Shown in pieces: positions 37,120 to 50,244 of a stretch of 64,000 nt of DNA. The stretch covers positions 62,001 through 126,000 of the forward strand of contig JAYMGJ010000370.1 in assembly GCA_037178675.1 (NCBI GenBank). The letters run 5' to 3'. Source of the stretch: Scleroderma bovista (taxonomy: Eukaryota > Basidiomycota > Agaricomycetes > Boletales > Sclerodermataceae). The first letter of the stretch is position 1. Each line of letters begins with the position of its first letter. The position numbers were made by a program, and so were the translations under genes. The notes under the pieces are model-generated. The model worked only from the letters and a program-made list of their open reading frames with translations. It was not told the DNA's origin and ran no database searches.

Positions 37120-37160
37120 GTCTGTACAAAGGTAGTGGTGACTAGGTGACGTGCACCATA
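37120..37160 (-). repeat. Right terminal inverted repeat
   Basis: Read on the minus strand it begins TATGGTGCACGTCACCTAG and matches 35577-35617 with three differences over 41 bp. Confidence 0.85.
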
Positions 37161-38204
37161 CTACATTATCATGATAAAGCCGGCGGCAGGTGGTCCCTCC
37201 TGCACACGACCATCTTTGTCATCTTCTCATCGACATGATCATCATTGTCCTCGCCTCAGTGCGGTGTGGCAAGTGTTGTCATGGGCCACAGCTGTTCAAT
37301 GTAGGTGCTGACGATCTTGCATCCTTCGTGCTATCTTCCTCTTTGCATCTCTTCTCATGGTGTCCGCAGCTTCGCCTCAGTGCGTTCACTTCCGGTGTCA
37401 TTTGCAGTCGTTGTGTGCTGAACCCAGGTGAAAACTGGACAGGAATATACTGGGACGTGAGCTATTGCGTCTCTCCTCATGGTGTCTGTGCAACTTTGTC
37501 GGCATCCTTGCTCTTGATGATGGCATTCAATTCATAACTGAAAAGCTTCACCTCCGATGGTTGACACGATGCACAATGAAGCATACCACCACTGCTTTCA
37601 GCAGGACGCAACAAATGAGAGAGTAGACCGCAAATGATGGAACGCACAGATGTGGTGGACACCATAGCTGCCGGCACTACTATTATCATTCATCGTCAGT
37701 CCTTCCTTCCTCCTGGCGGCACCGAAGTGTTACTGCAGGCCCGTGCGCAGCTCGAGTTCAAATTGCAGCACTGTCGCCGTCCACCATGTCATGGTGTGCA
37801 TCCGTCCGCCAGTATATTGTTGCCGTTCCATCATTTGCCGAGCTTTGCCTATCAAGGTATGGTAGGCATTCAGACCTGAATTCTGTTGACGTCTTGACTT
37901 TCAGTGAGGAGCCTGCTGCTGATAAGTTATGAGATCAACTGCTCTCGACCTTCGCATTCCTGCTCACACATGTCGAATTATATAGTATCAGCTCTTTCGC
38001 GCGTTCGAAGCCGACACGACTCCTTAGTTAGATACTGCAGATGTAGTATTTTTCTCCCTACTATTGTGGCTTCGCACTGATCCGTAGGAAGAGAGCGCTT
38101 GTATGTACATATGTACGTGTCTGACTAAGCCAGGGATCTCACTCACCAGAATCCAAATCCTGTGATCTACCTCCCAACACGATCTACCTTTGATTCCGGT
38201 AACA
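37161..38204. other. Gene-poor 1-kb stretch before UBA1
   Basis: Open frames of 70-115 codons are present but are Cys/Leu/Ser-rich, lack splice-linked partners and match nothing I know. A 12-bp palindrome (GTACATATGTAC) lies at about 38105-38116. The last 150 bp should hold the UBA1 promoter and leader. Confidence 0.4.
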
Positions 38205-41200
38205 ATGACTGAGACGACGAATCTGTCCACCACGATGGACATTGACGAGGCCGCTATTGACGAGGGTCTCTACTCCCGCCAGCTGTGAGCGATTCTTTAC
38301 AATTCTGAAGGATCGCTTACATCTACCCATACTAAACTCGTACATTCCTCCAGGTATGTCCTCGGACACGAAGGTACAGTGGTATAATTAGGTATCTGGC
38401 ACGAACTGAGACACCATGGATAGCGATGAAGAAGATGGCTGCATCAAATGTTTTGATTGTCGGTCTGAACGGATTGGGCGCTGAGATAGGTGCGGCTAAA
38501 TGATTGATCTTTTTATTATGATGCTGATGCATATTCGTGCATTATAGCAAAAAATGTTTGCTTAGCAGGTGTTAAGTCGGTAACCCTGTATGACCCCGAA
38601 CCAGTGACTGTGCAAGATCTAAGTTCGCAGGTAAGCGTATATTTCTTCAGACAGTCTTCCGCTGCTAATGAGGATCACCAGTACTTCCTTCGAGAGACGG
38701 ATGTCGGAAGTCCGCGTGCAGCAGCTACGTTACCCCGTTTATCGCAGCTGAATGCATATGTTCCCGTGCGCGACCTTGGTGGCCAAAGCGGACAAGAGAT
38801 ATCCGTAGATATGATACGCCCATTCCAAGTAGGCCGAAGTGGTCATCATCATATTTTATGCCCTTAAATTTTTGGTGCAGGTGGTTGTTCTTTGTGGTGC
38901 CTCCTATGAGAAACAACTCGAAATCAACGACTGGACACATGCTAACGGTGTATATTTTATCTCAGCTGATACTCGTGGTCTATTTGGGTGAGTTCCATTT
39001 TCCTCGTCGGCCGCGCCGATCCTTATGTTCGATAGGTCTGTCTTTAACGATTTTGGTCCCAAATTTACCTGTGTGGATCCGACTGGTGAGCAGGCATTGT
39101 CGGGTATGATCGTCTCTGTTGACAAGGTGAGAATTTTGCTCACATCTAACCTGTTCATGTGATGGAATACTTCAAGGACAAGGAGGGTCTCGTAACTTGT
39201 CTCGATGAGACACGTCATGGTCTTGAGGACGGTGACTTCGTCACCTTCACGGAGGTGCAAGGCATGGAGGAATTGAATGGCTGTAAACCGCGAAAAGTCT
39301 CAGTGAAAGGTCCTTACACATTCACCATCGGGGACACCTCTGCCTTCGGTGATTACATACGAGGTGGTATCTTCCAACAGGTCAAGATGCCTAAGATCAT
39401 CGAGTTTGTGAGTCTGTCACCCCCTTGTGGGTGGCAATTTATTGACTGTTTTCAGAAACCACTGCGTGAATCATTGAAATCCCCAGAACTTTTCATTACT
39501 GATTTTGCGAAATTCGACCATCCCGCTAGTCTCCTTGCTGGCTTCCAGGCACTCTCCCTATTCCAGAAGCAACATCAACGGCTTCCCCGTCCTCGTAACG
39601 CGGAGGACGCGTCAACTTTCATTTCTCTAACTAGAAAGATAGATGTCGATGCAGAAGAGAAGATACTCACGGAATTAGCGTATCAAGCAACTGGAGACCT
39701 TCCGCCTATTACAGCTGTCATAGGTGGCTTCGTTGCTCAAGAAGTTCTGAAGGCATGTTCGTCCAAATTCCACCCAATGGTTCAACATTTGTTTTTCGAC
39801 TCTTTGGAATCGCTTCCATCAATACTTCCGACAGAAGACGACTGCCAACCAATTGGAAGTAGGTATGATGGGCAGATTGCAGTTTTCGGAAAACAGTTTC
39901 AAGATAAGCTTGCTTGTCACCGCCAGTTCCTTGTCGGCGCTGGAGCTATTGGGTGCGAGATGCTCAAGAACTGGAGCATGATGGGCCTTGCCACAGGACC
40001 GGGTGCAAAAATCCATGTTACTGATCTCGACACAATCGAAAAGAGTAATCTGAACAGGCAATTTCTCTTCCGTCCAAAAGATCTCGGCAAGTTCAAGTCA
40101 GAAGTAGCTGCTGCCGCTGTCGCGGACATGAACCCTGCTCTCAAGGGTCATATCCTCTGTAAGCAAGAACCAGTCGGGCAGTCAACTGAGAGTATGTGTC
40201 CTTTATCACCTTTTAGAACATAGTCCTGAACTTCCCTTGCAAGGCGTCTTTAATGATGAATTTTTCGCTGGGCTGGATGGCGTTACCAATGCTCTGGATA
40301 ATGTTGCTGCACGTAAGCACTTTGGCTTGATTTTGCAGAATTGTTGGACATTTTTCCTTTCAGGTCAATATATGGATCAACGTTGCGTTCTGTATGAGAA
40401 GCCACTTCTGGAGTCCGGGACCATGGGCACAAAAGGAAATGTTCAAGTCGTTATTCCTCATCTCACGGAATCCTATTCATCTTCGCAAGATCCCCCTGAG
40501 AAGCAGACACTTTCATGCACCGTCAAGAACTTCCCCAACGCCATTACGCATACCATTGAAGTGGGTGAATACCTGAAGTTTATCGATGTGATGATGACCG
40601 TTCTTTCAATCACAGTGGTCTAGACAGGAGTTTGATGCTCTTTTTGTGAAGCCAATAGAATCTGTTAACCAATACCTCTCGGAACCTAACTACCTGGAAA
40701 ATTCCCTCAAATATTCGGGCCAGCAACGCGAACTCGTGGAACAAATTGTGTCATATCTCGTCACGAACAGGCCATTGACTTTTGAAGAGTGCATTGTCTG
40801 GGCCCGCCTCCAATTCGAGGATAAGTTCAACAATAACATTCGACAGTTACTCCACAGTTTACCCAAAGACCACCTTACAAGCACCGGCCAGCCGTTCTGG
40901 AGCGGTCCAAAACGTGCACCAGACCCGTTAACGTTTGATTCCTCCGACGTTAGTCCATGTCTTTGAATATTTTCAAGAAATTGACAGTTCTCAGCACACT
41001 CACTTGGCTTTCATTATTGCCGCTGCAAATCTTCATGCATATAACTACGGTCTCCGAGGCGAAACCGATCCTAACGTTTTTAAGAAGATTGCGGATTCTG
41101 TTATTGTACCTGAGTTTGCGCCTAGGAGTGGTGTGAAGATTCAGATCAGTGAGAATGACCCAGTCGACCAATCTACCCCTGGTATTATCGTAATCTTGGT

Positions 41201-42074
41201 AACTTACCTTGGGCTGACATCATTGTTAAGGTTCGAATGATTCGGACGACGTCATCAAGAAATTGCCACCTCCGTCTTCACTCGCTGGTTTCCGCCTCAC
41301 CCCTGTTGAGTTCGAGAAGGATGACGATACAAACCACCACATCGACTTCATCACAGCTGCTTCGAATCTACGTGCCACGAATTACAAAATCCCTGTAGCT
41401 GATCGTCACGCAACGAAACAGATTGCGGGCAAAATCATCCCAGCCATCGCTACCACCACCGCACTGGTTGTTGGTCTGGTTTGTCTGGAACTCTACAAGG
41501 TGAGAAGGCCGCGTCGTTATAAGGGACAGCCCACTTAGCTGTTCTCAAGATCATTGACGGCAAAAGGAAGCTCGAGGAGTACAAGAATGGATTTATTAAT
41601 CTTGCTTTACCCTTCTACGGGTTTTCCGAACCAATCGCTGCGAAGAAGAACAAGTTCGGTGATAATGAATGGACCCTCTGGGATCGTATCGAGTTCAAGA
41701 ACGACCCCACGCTCAAGGAATTCGTCGAGTTTTTCAGGACTCACCATAAGCTCGAAGTCACCATGGTCAGCCAAGGTGTAAGTATGCTGTGGAGCTCATT
41801 TACAGATAGGAAGAAGGTACGGATACGACTAAGTGGTGGTGCATGATATCTCATCTCTGGTTCAGAGTGCAGAGAGGCTACCTATGAAGTTCAGTAAGCT
41901 GGTGGAACATGTCAGCAAGAGGCCCATCCCGCCTCATACCAAGCACCTTCTTGTGGAAGTAATGCTGATGGACGAAGAGGGTGAGGATGTTGAGGTGTGT
42001 TGCAGTCACTGTTGTTGTGCTTTCTAGGTTCACCATTTCTTTCACAGGTACCATTCATCTTGATCCATATCTGA
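38205..42074 (+). CDS. UBA1: Ubiquitin-activating enzyme E1
   Basis: Start [20 protein letters not shown] at 38205, then GLYSRQL-YVLGHEAMKKM across an intron. The inactive adenylation half has [15 protein letters not shown] and [16 protein letters not shown]. The active half has [17 protein letters not shown], the ATP site [17 protein letters not shown] and [12 protein letters not shown] with [19 protein letters not shown]. The catalytic cysteine is in [12 protein letters not shown] (codon about 40516). The second catalytic cysteine half-domain includes [16 protein letters not shown] and [14 protein letters not shown]. The C-terminal ubiquitin-fold domain ends [12 protein letters not shown], with the last eight residues on a separate exon (stop 42072-42074). 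E1 activates ubiquitin with ATP and passes it to E2 enzymes. About 15 introns; no damage seen. Confidence 0.95.
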
Positions 42075-43021
42075 GAATGCCAATGAATTCCAATAAATTG
42101 TATTGTACCGAATCAATAGATTCTGTGTAGCATTTTTTTACACGTTGGAATATTTGATAAATATTCGAAGTCACCGAACGCGACTTTCTGTGAGGGGCAT
42201 AGGACACTGAGCATTCAGCACACATGAAGTAGGGCTATGTACTACAGAACTAAAGTACGGGGCTCTACGCCTGAAAACTTCAAAGAGGATTACATATCTA
42301 CTTACCTACGAAGGGGGTTAATGTATGCAACGAAGGCAATACCTAACGGATCGACGAGCAATGATCAACTGGAAGGTAGGACGGCAGGATCACCAGTGTG
42401 AAATGAACGGCAAGTAAAAGGCCGAAAGGGATAGATGGCAAAATGTTTTTGAGAGGTTTTTTTTTGGAATGTTTTGTGTAGTTTCGTGATGTGTTATGTG
42501 GGATGGAATGGGTAAGGGAGAAAAAAAACGTAGCAAGAAACAAAGAGCCAGGGAGACGAACTAGTCATCGAAGGGCAATTAGGTTAGTGGGCGTGAGGGT
42601 ACTGAACGAGAATGGATACATCGACAGAAGGATAACAACGAATCAAAGGCGGAGAATGTTCAATCCATGAACAGCGGTATGGGTCCGAGAATATCATTGA
42701 TCATCCGATCGAGCGACAACTAGGTCAGGGATGATGTCTCGCATAAATATATTGTTTACGCGATCGAGATTTCGAAAGATGGGTTGTTTGGTCCATGAGA
42801 CGGGATGGATACGTCTTGAGGCGAGGACCCAAAAAAGGCAAACATAGCTCCAGAAGCAAAGAGAAAAAAAATCCAGTATTCACAAGCCGAGAAAGGAGGG
42901 ACAGGCATACGCAAGGGAACGGAAATTACAGCACCATTTGGATGGAACCTGGCGCAGCATTAAGGAGCCGAGACGATGATAAGTGGAGTAGAGTTCTAGG
43001 AAGGAGTTCACAAGTGAGGAT
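42075..43021. other. Convergent 3' intergenic region, UBA1 / cyclin B copy
   Basis: 947 bp between the UBA1 stop (+) and the cyclin-like stop (-). An aataaa motif lies at about 42092-42097, just after UBA1. The middle is purine-rich on the plus strand with several A or T runs. The frames present are short and biased to Lys/Arg; no gene supported. Confidence 0.5.
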
Positions 43022-45289
43022 TCAGGCGCGTAGCCAATTTGACTGATGGTTCACAGACGGATGTGGACCCAATGGCTGTCTAGAAGGGACATAGCTGTAA
43101 CGTTCGAGGTGAACCCAGGATGTAGTCATGAATGGGGGATAGCCCGTGCCGTACGGTGTCATGCATCCCTCACCGTAAGAACGGTCGAACGTTCCATATC
43201 CCCCATCATGCTTAGAAGATCGAAACAAGTCCACACAGTGAGCCGATTGCACCTGTTGCGATGTATGAATTTGAGGAGGGCACCAGCGCGGATTATGGGA
43301 CGACCCAATATAGTTACCATCAAGGGGAAGATATGTTATGGGGGCTGCCGTCCAAGCCTGGTACATCACCGGTGTGGGTGCAACATAACGAACCGGATGC
43401 AGAGGACGTTCGGGAACGTAAATATCACTGACACGATTATTGCGATGGGACACGGGTTCATCCTCAGTTGGGCTCCATTTGGGAGGTGGCAATAGGGGCA
43501 TGCGTGTACTAGATGGGTCATGAGGAAGCATCGAAGAACCGCCACCTGGAGTAAAGCGACGTGAGGCATTGCTATTGCCGGCGCGGCGCCTGGGAAGGTA
43601 CTCCTCTCGAAGGGGGCCATCCTCATCTAAATTGATATCAAATGAGTCTGCATCACCGAAGCTATTTAATAACCCAAACTTCTCCTGCAGTCTTTGATCC
43701 ACGCCAAGAAAGACAGGCTCGTCCGAGGGGCTTCCTAGGGGTGCTTCCATAATATCCTGGATAGTTGATCGAAGGATTGAACGCGGGCAGGACGATGGAC
43801 GGGAAATCGGCTGCGGAAACAGGGAACTCGATAGGGAGTGGTGATATGAAAGTAGATGCTTGAGCCATTCAGACCAGGCAGGTGGGGAAACCGACAAATC
43901 ATGCGCCAAAATATCCAACGCAAAATATTCAAGCCTGTTCAGGGACTGGACTGGTACGTTGGAGATGGTATGCCTGACCACATAAGATCAGAGTGATAAT
44001 GCAGGTATGAAGGAACTTACCAAGTCTTGTTGGAGAAGGTATGATCGTCAAGCCATTTATTTGCCAACATAAACCCTAACAAGATGAGTCGGAAAGTCGC
44101 GGTGCCTTCAGCTGATTCCCCATCCGCGTTACCGCGGATGTCACCGAGTAGCTCAGCCCTGAACCGCCGCTCTTTCACATGTTCTGGACCTAAACCGGCT
44201 GCACCAAAGAACACCGGTAAACGTGCGATATACCACAAAGCCAAAAGGACCGCAGAAGGTTGCAAGAGTGTTGACATCAGCACAGATTGGACTGCATTGG
44301 TCAGATGCAACGGCACAGGCAGCCGAAGTGGAGCCGCGTTAAGAGGACTAGACGAATTTGTCAGCCTATCAGAGAAAATGGGACAGCAAACTAAGAGCGT
44401 ACGTGTAATGGCCGATCGACTGCGGGAGCGGAATCCCGTTGGTACAAACCTTCCAAACATAAGTGACAGCCCATTCCGCCATTGGTTCAGCGAACCGTTT
44501 GTAAGTGAGCGTAGCGGTAGGGGGAGGCTGAGTTGCTCCGGAATGAACACCCTCTTTCACTGAGTAGGGTTGAAGGTGACTATATTTGGAGCCACAGATA
44601 TCGGGATATAAAATGGGCAGTTCCTGTAAACTGGTAGCAACAAATGGGTCGTAGATGGCTGTGGCGTCGGAGGTGGCAACTGCGCGATCAACGTATTCCC
44701 CGAAAGGGGTGAGAGGTTCCATGGGACTAGAACTCAATTCGCCATTGACTAGGTCTGATGAGTCATCTTCGAAGAGAGGGCCAAATAGAGCCGGCTCATC
44801 CGCAAGACACAGGTTGGGAGTCGAAGACCAGCCACGCACGCATTTGATTTGAGTGTCATCGCACGAACCGATGGATGGAACGTGAGCCGCTACATCCTGA
44901 TTTAAAAAATCGTGGGCAGTCCAAGGACGAGCGCCACCAGATTCCACGTCTGGGCCACAATTTTGAGTAAAGGTGGGCGGAAAACACGCTTTCGCATGAG
45001 CTCCTTTAATGGCGGGTGCGTTGGCCGCACTAGCCAACCCAAACCGAAAACCCTGCTCACCCTCTTCTACAGCAGTCGCTGGACGGCGATCGTATACGCG
45101 ATCATTGTGCCTTGTCCAGGGATGAAGAGTTGTGTGAGTCAGTGGTTGGCCAACAGATGGGAGGGAGAGCGCACGCCCGTGATGATGCGAGAGAGAGGGT
45201 GTCCTGAGAGTATTACCAGGGTTGGCGTGCTTTCGGGACAAACACGCTGGGGCTCTCGGAACAAAAGGAACTGGGACTGGCATCTGCAA
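43022..45289 (-). CDS. Cyclin-like protein (PCL/Pho80-like), copy B
   Basis: Reads from MQMPVPVPFVPRAPACLSRK at 45289 to HQSNWLRA at 43022 in three main exons. The first 270 residues are disordered. The cyclin box runs from KRFAEPMAEWAVTYVWKVC through AVQSVLMSTLLQPSAVLLAL, WYIARLPVFFG, FRLILLGFMLANKWLDDHTF and SLNRLEYFALDILAHDLSVS. MLANKWLDDHTFSNKTW is the classical motif of fungal PCL-type cyclins that partner Pho85/CDK5-like kinases. An intron at 43974-44020 splits the Trp codon after SNKT. The region between the two cyclin helices carries an acidic insertion. The C-terminal 300 residues are Pro/Ser/Tyr-rich (for example YLPRRRAGNSNASRRFTPGG). It is better conserved than copy A. The kinase partner is inferred. 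Confidence 0.8.
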
Positions 45290-45938
45290 GAGAGCAAGGA
45301 CAAGAGACGACTGCCTAGTTGCTCGATGAGCACAGAGCAGCTGAAATCCCTTGTTGAAGTCGTGCCCCTAATAACGAGCAATGAGAAAAAGAAAAGTCGT
45401 GAAAAAAAGTCGTAAAAGGCTCCAGGGTACGAAGATCTAGAATAGGAGGGATGACCCGGTGCGATGGATGGCGAACGCGCAGCAAAGGCGTGCCTTTTGA
45501 GTAGGTGTTAGCAAGGAAGAACCGGGCAACGACCTGGATAGCTGAAGGCCGCTGGCCGAGACTAGCCTTGTATCGGGGGGAGAGCAACTAGAATATTATA
45601 GAGATGAAGAGTAATAAGGATGGGAGATGGCCGACGAAGGTGCCGATGTAGAATTCCTTGAAGCTTCCCTCAACGATAGCAAGGAGTCCCGTCGACGCTG
45701 TCGCAGACGATGAGGAGAGAGAGAGAGTGGCAAGAATGAGACCGACTACGAGTCGATCCACACAGCCAAACGGTCCTGGGAGCGTGAAAAGTCGGCTTTT
45801 GTTTGCTCTTTATATTCAAACAGCATTGATTATGTGATATTTTCTCAGGCTCGTTCCGGAAGTGTTTGTCCTTGTTTTTGACTATTGAATTCACAAGTCC
45901 TTGACAAATAATGTGCACACTGTGAGCAGCGATCAAGC
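45290..45938. other. Divergent intergenic region, cyclin B copy / FAR11
   Basis: 649 bp between divergent starts. It includes a short GA repeat (agagagagagag, about 45716-45727). Long leaders for the cyclin gene are likely. No gene supported. Confidence 0.4.
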
Positions 45939-48900
45939 ATGGTCTTTGCACAGTCCTCGTTATACGCTGGGGGCGACATTCAAGATGGTACAATCGCATC
46001 ACAGCAACTCGGACTTGACTCGATCACACTTGGCCAGCTCAAAGCAATGGTCAATACCGCTCCCAAGCCCAAGGCACGCCACGACCAATCTTGAGTCTAT
46101 TACACATTGTTCATGCGTGTATTTACAGCAATCATTCTATGACTTTCGCTACGACGATGAGGATACCGTAATGAACGAAATTGACGAATTCTACTCGTAC
46201 GTAGAAATGCCTCAGGTCGCCGAAAACTTGAAAGCTTGGCAAGGTTCCTTCCGTGGCGGTATGTTGCGCGATTTCCACGAGCTCAATCCTTTTGTCGTCC
46301 AATCACATTCTTCTGATAGAGTGGACAAATCCTGATACGTCCAACGCGCAGAGGAAGGCACATGTCGAAGTCCTTCTCGAAGGTCTCGAGCATCGGGATG
46401 CCGAAGTCAGATTCACTAATGCACGCCGCCTATTTTACGTCCTCCAAGGTTAATTGACATGTGTCTTATCACGAGCAGTCGGATAATCCGTATTTCTTAG
46501 GTACATTTGCTGAAACCACGTCACCGGAACACCAGTTGCACTGGATTTATGAAAACTGCAAGGTGGTCCGGAGCGCCAACGGTCTGAACACAATTGTGGA
46601 ATCCATGAAAATCGCTAGTCAGAAACACGACTTACTCTGGTACGTTTCTGCGTGTCCCGTTGACAAATATTCCACCTCACCTTCATGTTAGCTCACTCTC
46701 CGATGCTGATGTAGCGCATTTCCAAATCACGCCTGAAGAAAGAGCCAACTTTCTTGAAGAATTCACAACCGAAATCTCAGTCTACCTTGGGATGATGTAT
46801 CATATTATTGAGGTGTTCAAGGAACGAGACGACTTCGCAGACGAGCTCAGTGAGTAAAACGCCCTTAGTTTATGACAGGTGTGAATTAAGCAAAATTGTC
46901 AGTGAGCATGGATCCCCCTTTACCAGTATATTTATTCAATGTCGTGTCCGGGTTGAAAGACAAAAGTGCCAAAGGCTATCCCATAAAGAAGGTACGCGAT
47001 CATCTTGACGTCATGGTCCGTTTTGCTTAGTTGGTTGCAGCTCCTTCTTGTATTATGGAAGACGCTCCTTGCATGCTGTGGAGGAATAAGAGAACTTGGA
47101 CGTGTAAAGAATTTGGCGCGAGAGCTTGCTTCGCTTCCCCCAGTCCCTGACGAAGGTGAGCACTGTCGATTACCATTATATACTCGTCTCACCAGCAAAC
47201 TTAGACATCCCCATTAAGTGCACGCCGCTTGACATTGAAGCATTTCATCAAGAAACGTCCGTCAAATATCCGACATTCACATCACCACCGATGCGTGACT
47301 CCCCCTCCGAGAAACCCTCTGGACCAGTTCCTACCACTAGACTAGCACAAGCGTATTCCCCCATTCCCGTTCGACATCATTACCATCACGATGAGTCAGA
47401 CTCGCAACAGGCGGGACTTCCTAGTGCAATCACCCAACCATTCCATCAACAGTCCCAAAATATGGGTTTCAGATCTAACCCCCAACCCCCAACCCCAGCC
47501 CCCTCGCCCCCACCCTCTCCAAAACCCAAGAAGCAGCAGTACCAGACAGATCAGAATAGACCATTCCTATTTCCGTTTTCCAGAAGGGGTCGTTTCGGTC
47601 CCAACAAAGACCGCCTAGTGCCTTTTGCAATCGATGAAGCCGATAGACTTTACAACAAGCACATGTACGTGAGCCTGTCATTGTGGCAGATGTGGCGCAC
47701 GAGGGAAGAGTGTATGACTGCCGAAAGCGGGTTAGAACACATGCCCGGAACAGAAAGCACCCAGGAACCTCCCAGAGTTACATTGGCAGTAAGTTAGTCT
47801 TTCGCCATCATGAGCAATTGCCCTAATTATCCTTTCCCAAGGATTCTGAATCTGCGGAGCCCCTTCCTGACATGGCGCTATTGGATACCAAGATCGCTGA
47901 GGCTGAAGCGGCCATTGCCGAGGCACCTTCTGGTCCTTTGGAACGTAAAGCCAGGGAAAGAAGGGAGGATCTCGTGCGATTGAAAAGAGTAGAAACGATC
48001 TATGTAAGAACTTTGCTTTGGCATCCATCACCTGCTGAGCCAACAATCAGACCTCCATTATTCCCGTATTGTCAGGTTGGGTGTTGGTGCTACTAAAACT
48101 TCTACTGGCGACTGTATCAGCTGGTACTGGTCAGCAACAGGCTCCTCAATCATCAACATCTTCAGTGTTCCCGCCTGGTGTTGCTTCCCGTAAGCAGGAA
48201 GTTCCGCTGTTTGAGGCATTTCTCATGTACATGTACTTTAGCAGCAGAGCAACCGCCCGCCTCTCCCCCTACTCTCGATGACATTGACGTCACCCGGCAC
48301 CGCGAGATCACCTCCAAGGCTGTTTCCGCTATTCTATTGCTTACTTTGAAATGGTTCAAAGCGTCTCGTAAGTGCCCTGAGTTTTCAGACTGTTGCGAGG
48401 CACCACCCTTTATCAATAGATGTCATGAAATTTCACCATCTCGGGCAGCTCTTACTTGACACTAATTGTCTGCTTCTGATCCTGAAGATGTTTGGTCTGC
48501 AAGAAGTCTCGATTTCTGTCGTATCAAAGGCTGATTCCCCTGATGACAAGTAAGGTGCTCCTTACATTGTATTCTAATAAAAACTCACTTGCTGTAGTTT
48601 CTTCCGGTATTGTCAGATACACCATGGACGGGTTGCTCTGCGCGTGCAGGAGGACAAGCCAAGGTCGCCTTCCCATACTGTCATTCACAGCAAAAATCTG
48701 CCGAATGGACAGAGGCACGAAGAGGAAATAGAAATGCTCACCGAATTTTCTTGGCGTAACTTTTTCTCTGCCATCAACTTTGCGAAGATCATGCAGAAAC
48801 TGTCTAAGAACCGATCACACCGAATATGGATGCTTGTTCAGTATAAGAGCTCCGTATGTAACATGACTGTGTTTGGAACAGTACCCTAACCTACCCTGTC

Positions 48901-50056
48901 CTAGGCTGTTCTGAAGCGGGTATTACGCGTGTCCCACCCACTTCTCCAGCTCCAAGTCCTGAAACTTATTAAAAGCCAAGTGCCTTTCTGTGGTCGGAAA
49001 TGGCGCCAAAGTAAGACTACCGCGGCGCACATGTGGTCGAGTGACTAATTCCCTGCATGTACAGCCAACATGAAGGTAATCACTTCCATCTATCTTAACT
49101 GCAGACCAGACCTGCGAGATGAATGGCTCACTGGAAATGAAGTCGATGACCTATCTGATGCGCAGGTAAGGTATTTTCCCACAGAATGGTCACCTCTGAA
49201 CGTCCATATAGGCCCAAGAACAAGCATTGCGCCACCTTGTCAAGTTCTGTAAGTGGCTTCGGATGCTCTGTGAGGATGGTGTTGCTAAACCCTGGACAGA
49301 TAACAACAGACGGTACGGTCCCCAAGCCGTGCAACACGCACAAGCGCACCGGCGATCTGTCAGTATTACTCACAACATGGAGGGCTTGCCACCGGGTTTG
49401 GAGTTGAGTAACATCATCCGCCCTCTGGGCACGCCAAATATCGTCGAAGCGGATGTCTTCCCTCCACCACGGTCGCAAGCACCGGATCCCTCTATATTCC
49501 TCCCATATACCACAGAGGATCTTGCATTTGAAGAGGAATACGAAGAGTATTTGTCTGATCTGGGATGGTCTGACGAGCAGACGTCTAGTTTGTCGTTCCC
49601 TCCTACGCCCTCCACCTCGGCGTGGTCCAGGTTACCTGAGTTCGTGTCGAGCATGACGGATAATATTAGTGATAGCGAGAGTGTCGTGTCAATTGGCGAC
49701 CTCGGTGACGATGCAAGACTTGAAGGTAGGGATGACCGTGATAACCCAGATGAAAACGTTACCAACTGGGAGGTAAGTATATGCACACAGCTGGTCATTG
49801 GTGTGGCTCACATGAATTTGTGTTGTAGCATCTGAGTCCCAAGACTATGGCCGCCCTTCCCAAATCTCCGGCTGGCAATCGCCGTTCAAGCTCTGGAGGA
49901 GGACTTCGTCCCGTCTTGCCCTTTGGTCTTGATGATGACAGCGCCTTGGATCTGGGCGATGAAGAAGAGCCAGAAATTGGACCTATGCCCAGAGAACAAT
50001 CTGGTCCCTTCGCATCTGGAGGTGGAGTTGACGAAGTCGAATACGCGTACGGGTAA
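45939..50056 (+). CDS. FAR11: STRIPAK component Far11/STRIP1 (HAM-2 type)
   Basis: Start MVFAQSSLYAGGDIQDGTIA at 45939. The N1221 domain begins YDFRYDDEDTVMNEIDEFYS YVEMPQVAENLKAW and continues with WTNPDTSNAQRKAHVEVLLE, EHQLHWIYENCKVVRSANGL, EISVYLGMMYHIIEVFKERD and LLVLWKTLLACCGGIRELG. A Pro-rich linker follows (around 47290-47540). The DUF3402 part has EADRLYNKHMYVSLSLWQMW, RHREITSKAVSAILLLTLKW, LLLILKMFGLQEVS, FFRYCQ and MKVITSIYLNCRPDLRDEWL. The tail is acidic and ends VEYAYG. STRIPAK links PP2A to kinases; its fungal form controls cell fusion, fruiting and septation. The first intron (46074-46128) has either a GC donor or a weak GT donor 21 bp upstream. Confidence 0.9.
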
Positions 50057-50244
50057 GCACTTATCAGCATGCCTATGGACATGTTGATCTCACAGACAGT
50101 GCAGCGTCTAGAGCATGGTTTGGCATCAGGGGTTGGTGGTCACTTAAATTCGTATTCAGTCGCCTCTGCGTACATCATGAATTTTTGGGCACAATAACAC
50201 TGCACAGTAACCTGCATTGTATATGTGGCGATGAACAGATCCTA

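Larger units (their letters stand above)
35577..37160. mobile_element. Inverted-repeat DNA element, about 1.58 kb, probably non-autonomous
   Basis: The ends are 41-bp inverted repeats with three mismatches, both starting TATGGTGCA at the outer edge. If TA is a target-site duplication, the element proper runs from 35579 to 37158 and begins TGGTGCA. That would suit the Tc1/mariner-like group, although no DDE transposase is visible. The interior is AT-rich compared with the flanks, with one 277-codon frame on the minus strand. An inner inverted repeat lies at about 36263-36291 and 36973-37001. The element lies 307 bp after the cyclin-like gene. Class and activity are not established. Confidence 0.75.

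Noticed and set aside
37190..37537. 115-codon open frame, Cys/Leu-rich, before UBA1
   Set aside because: No splice-linked partner exons, no motif, and composition fits chance translation of the stretch.
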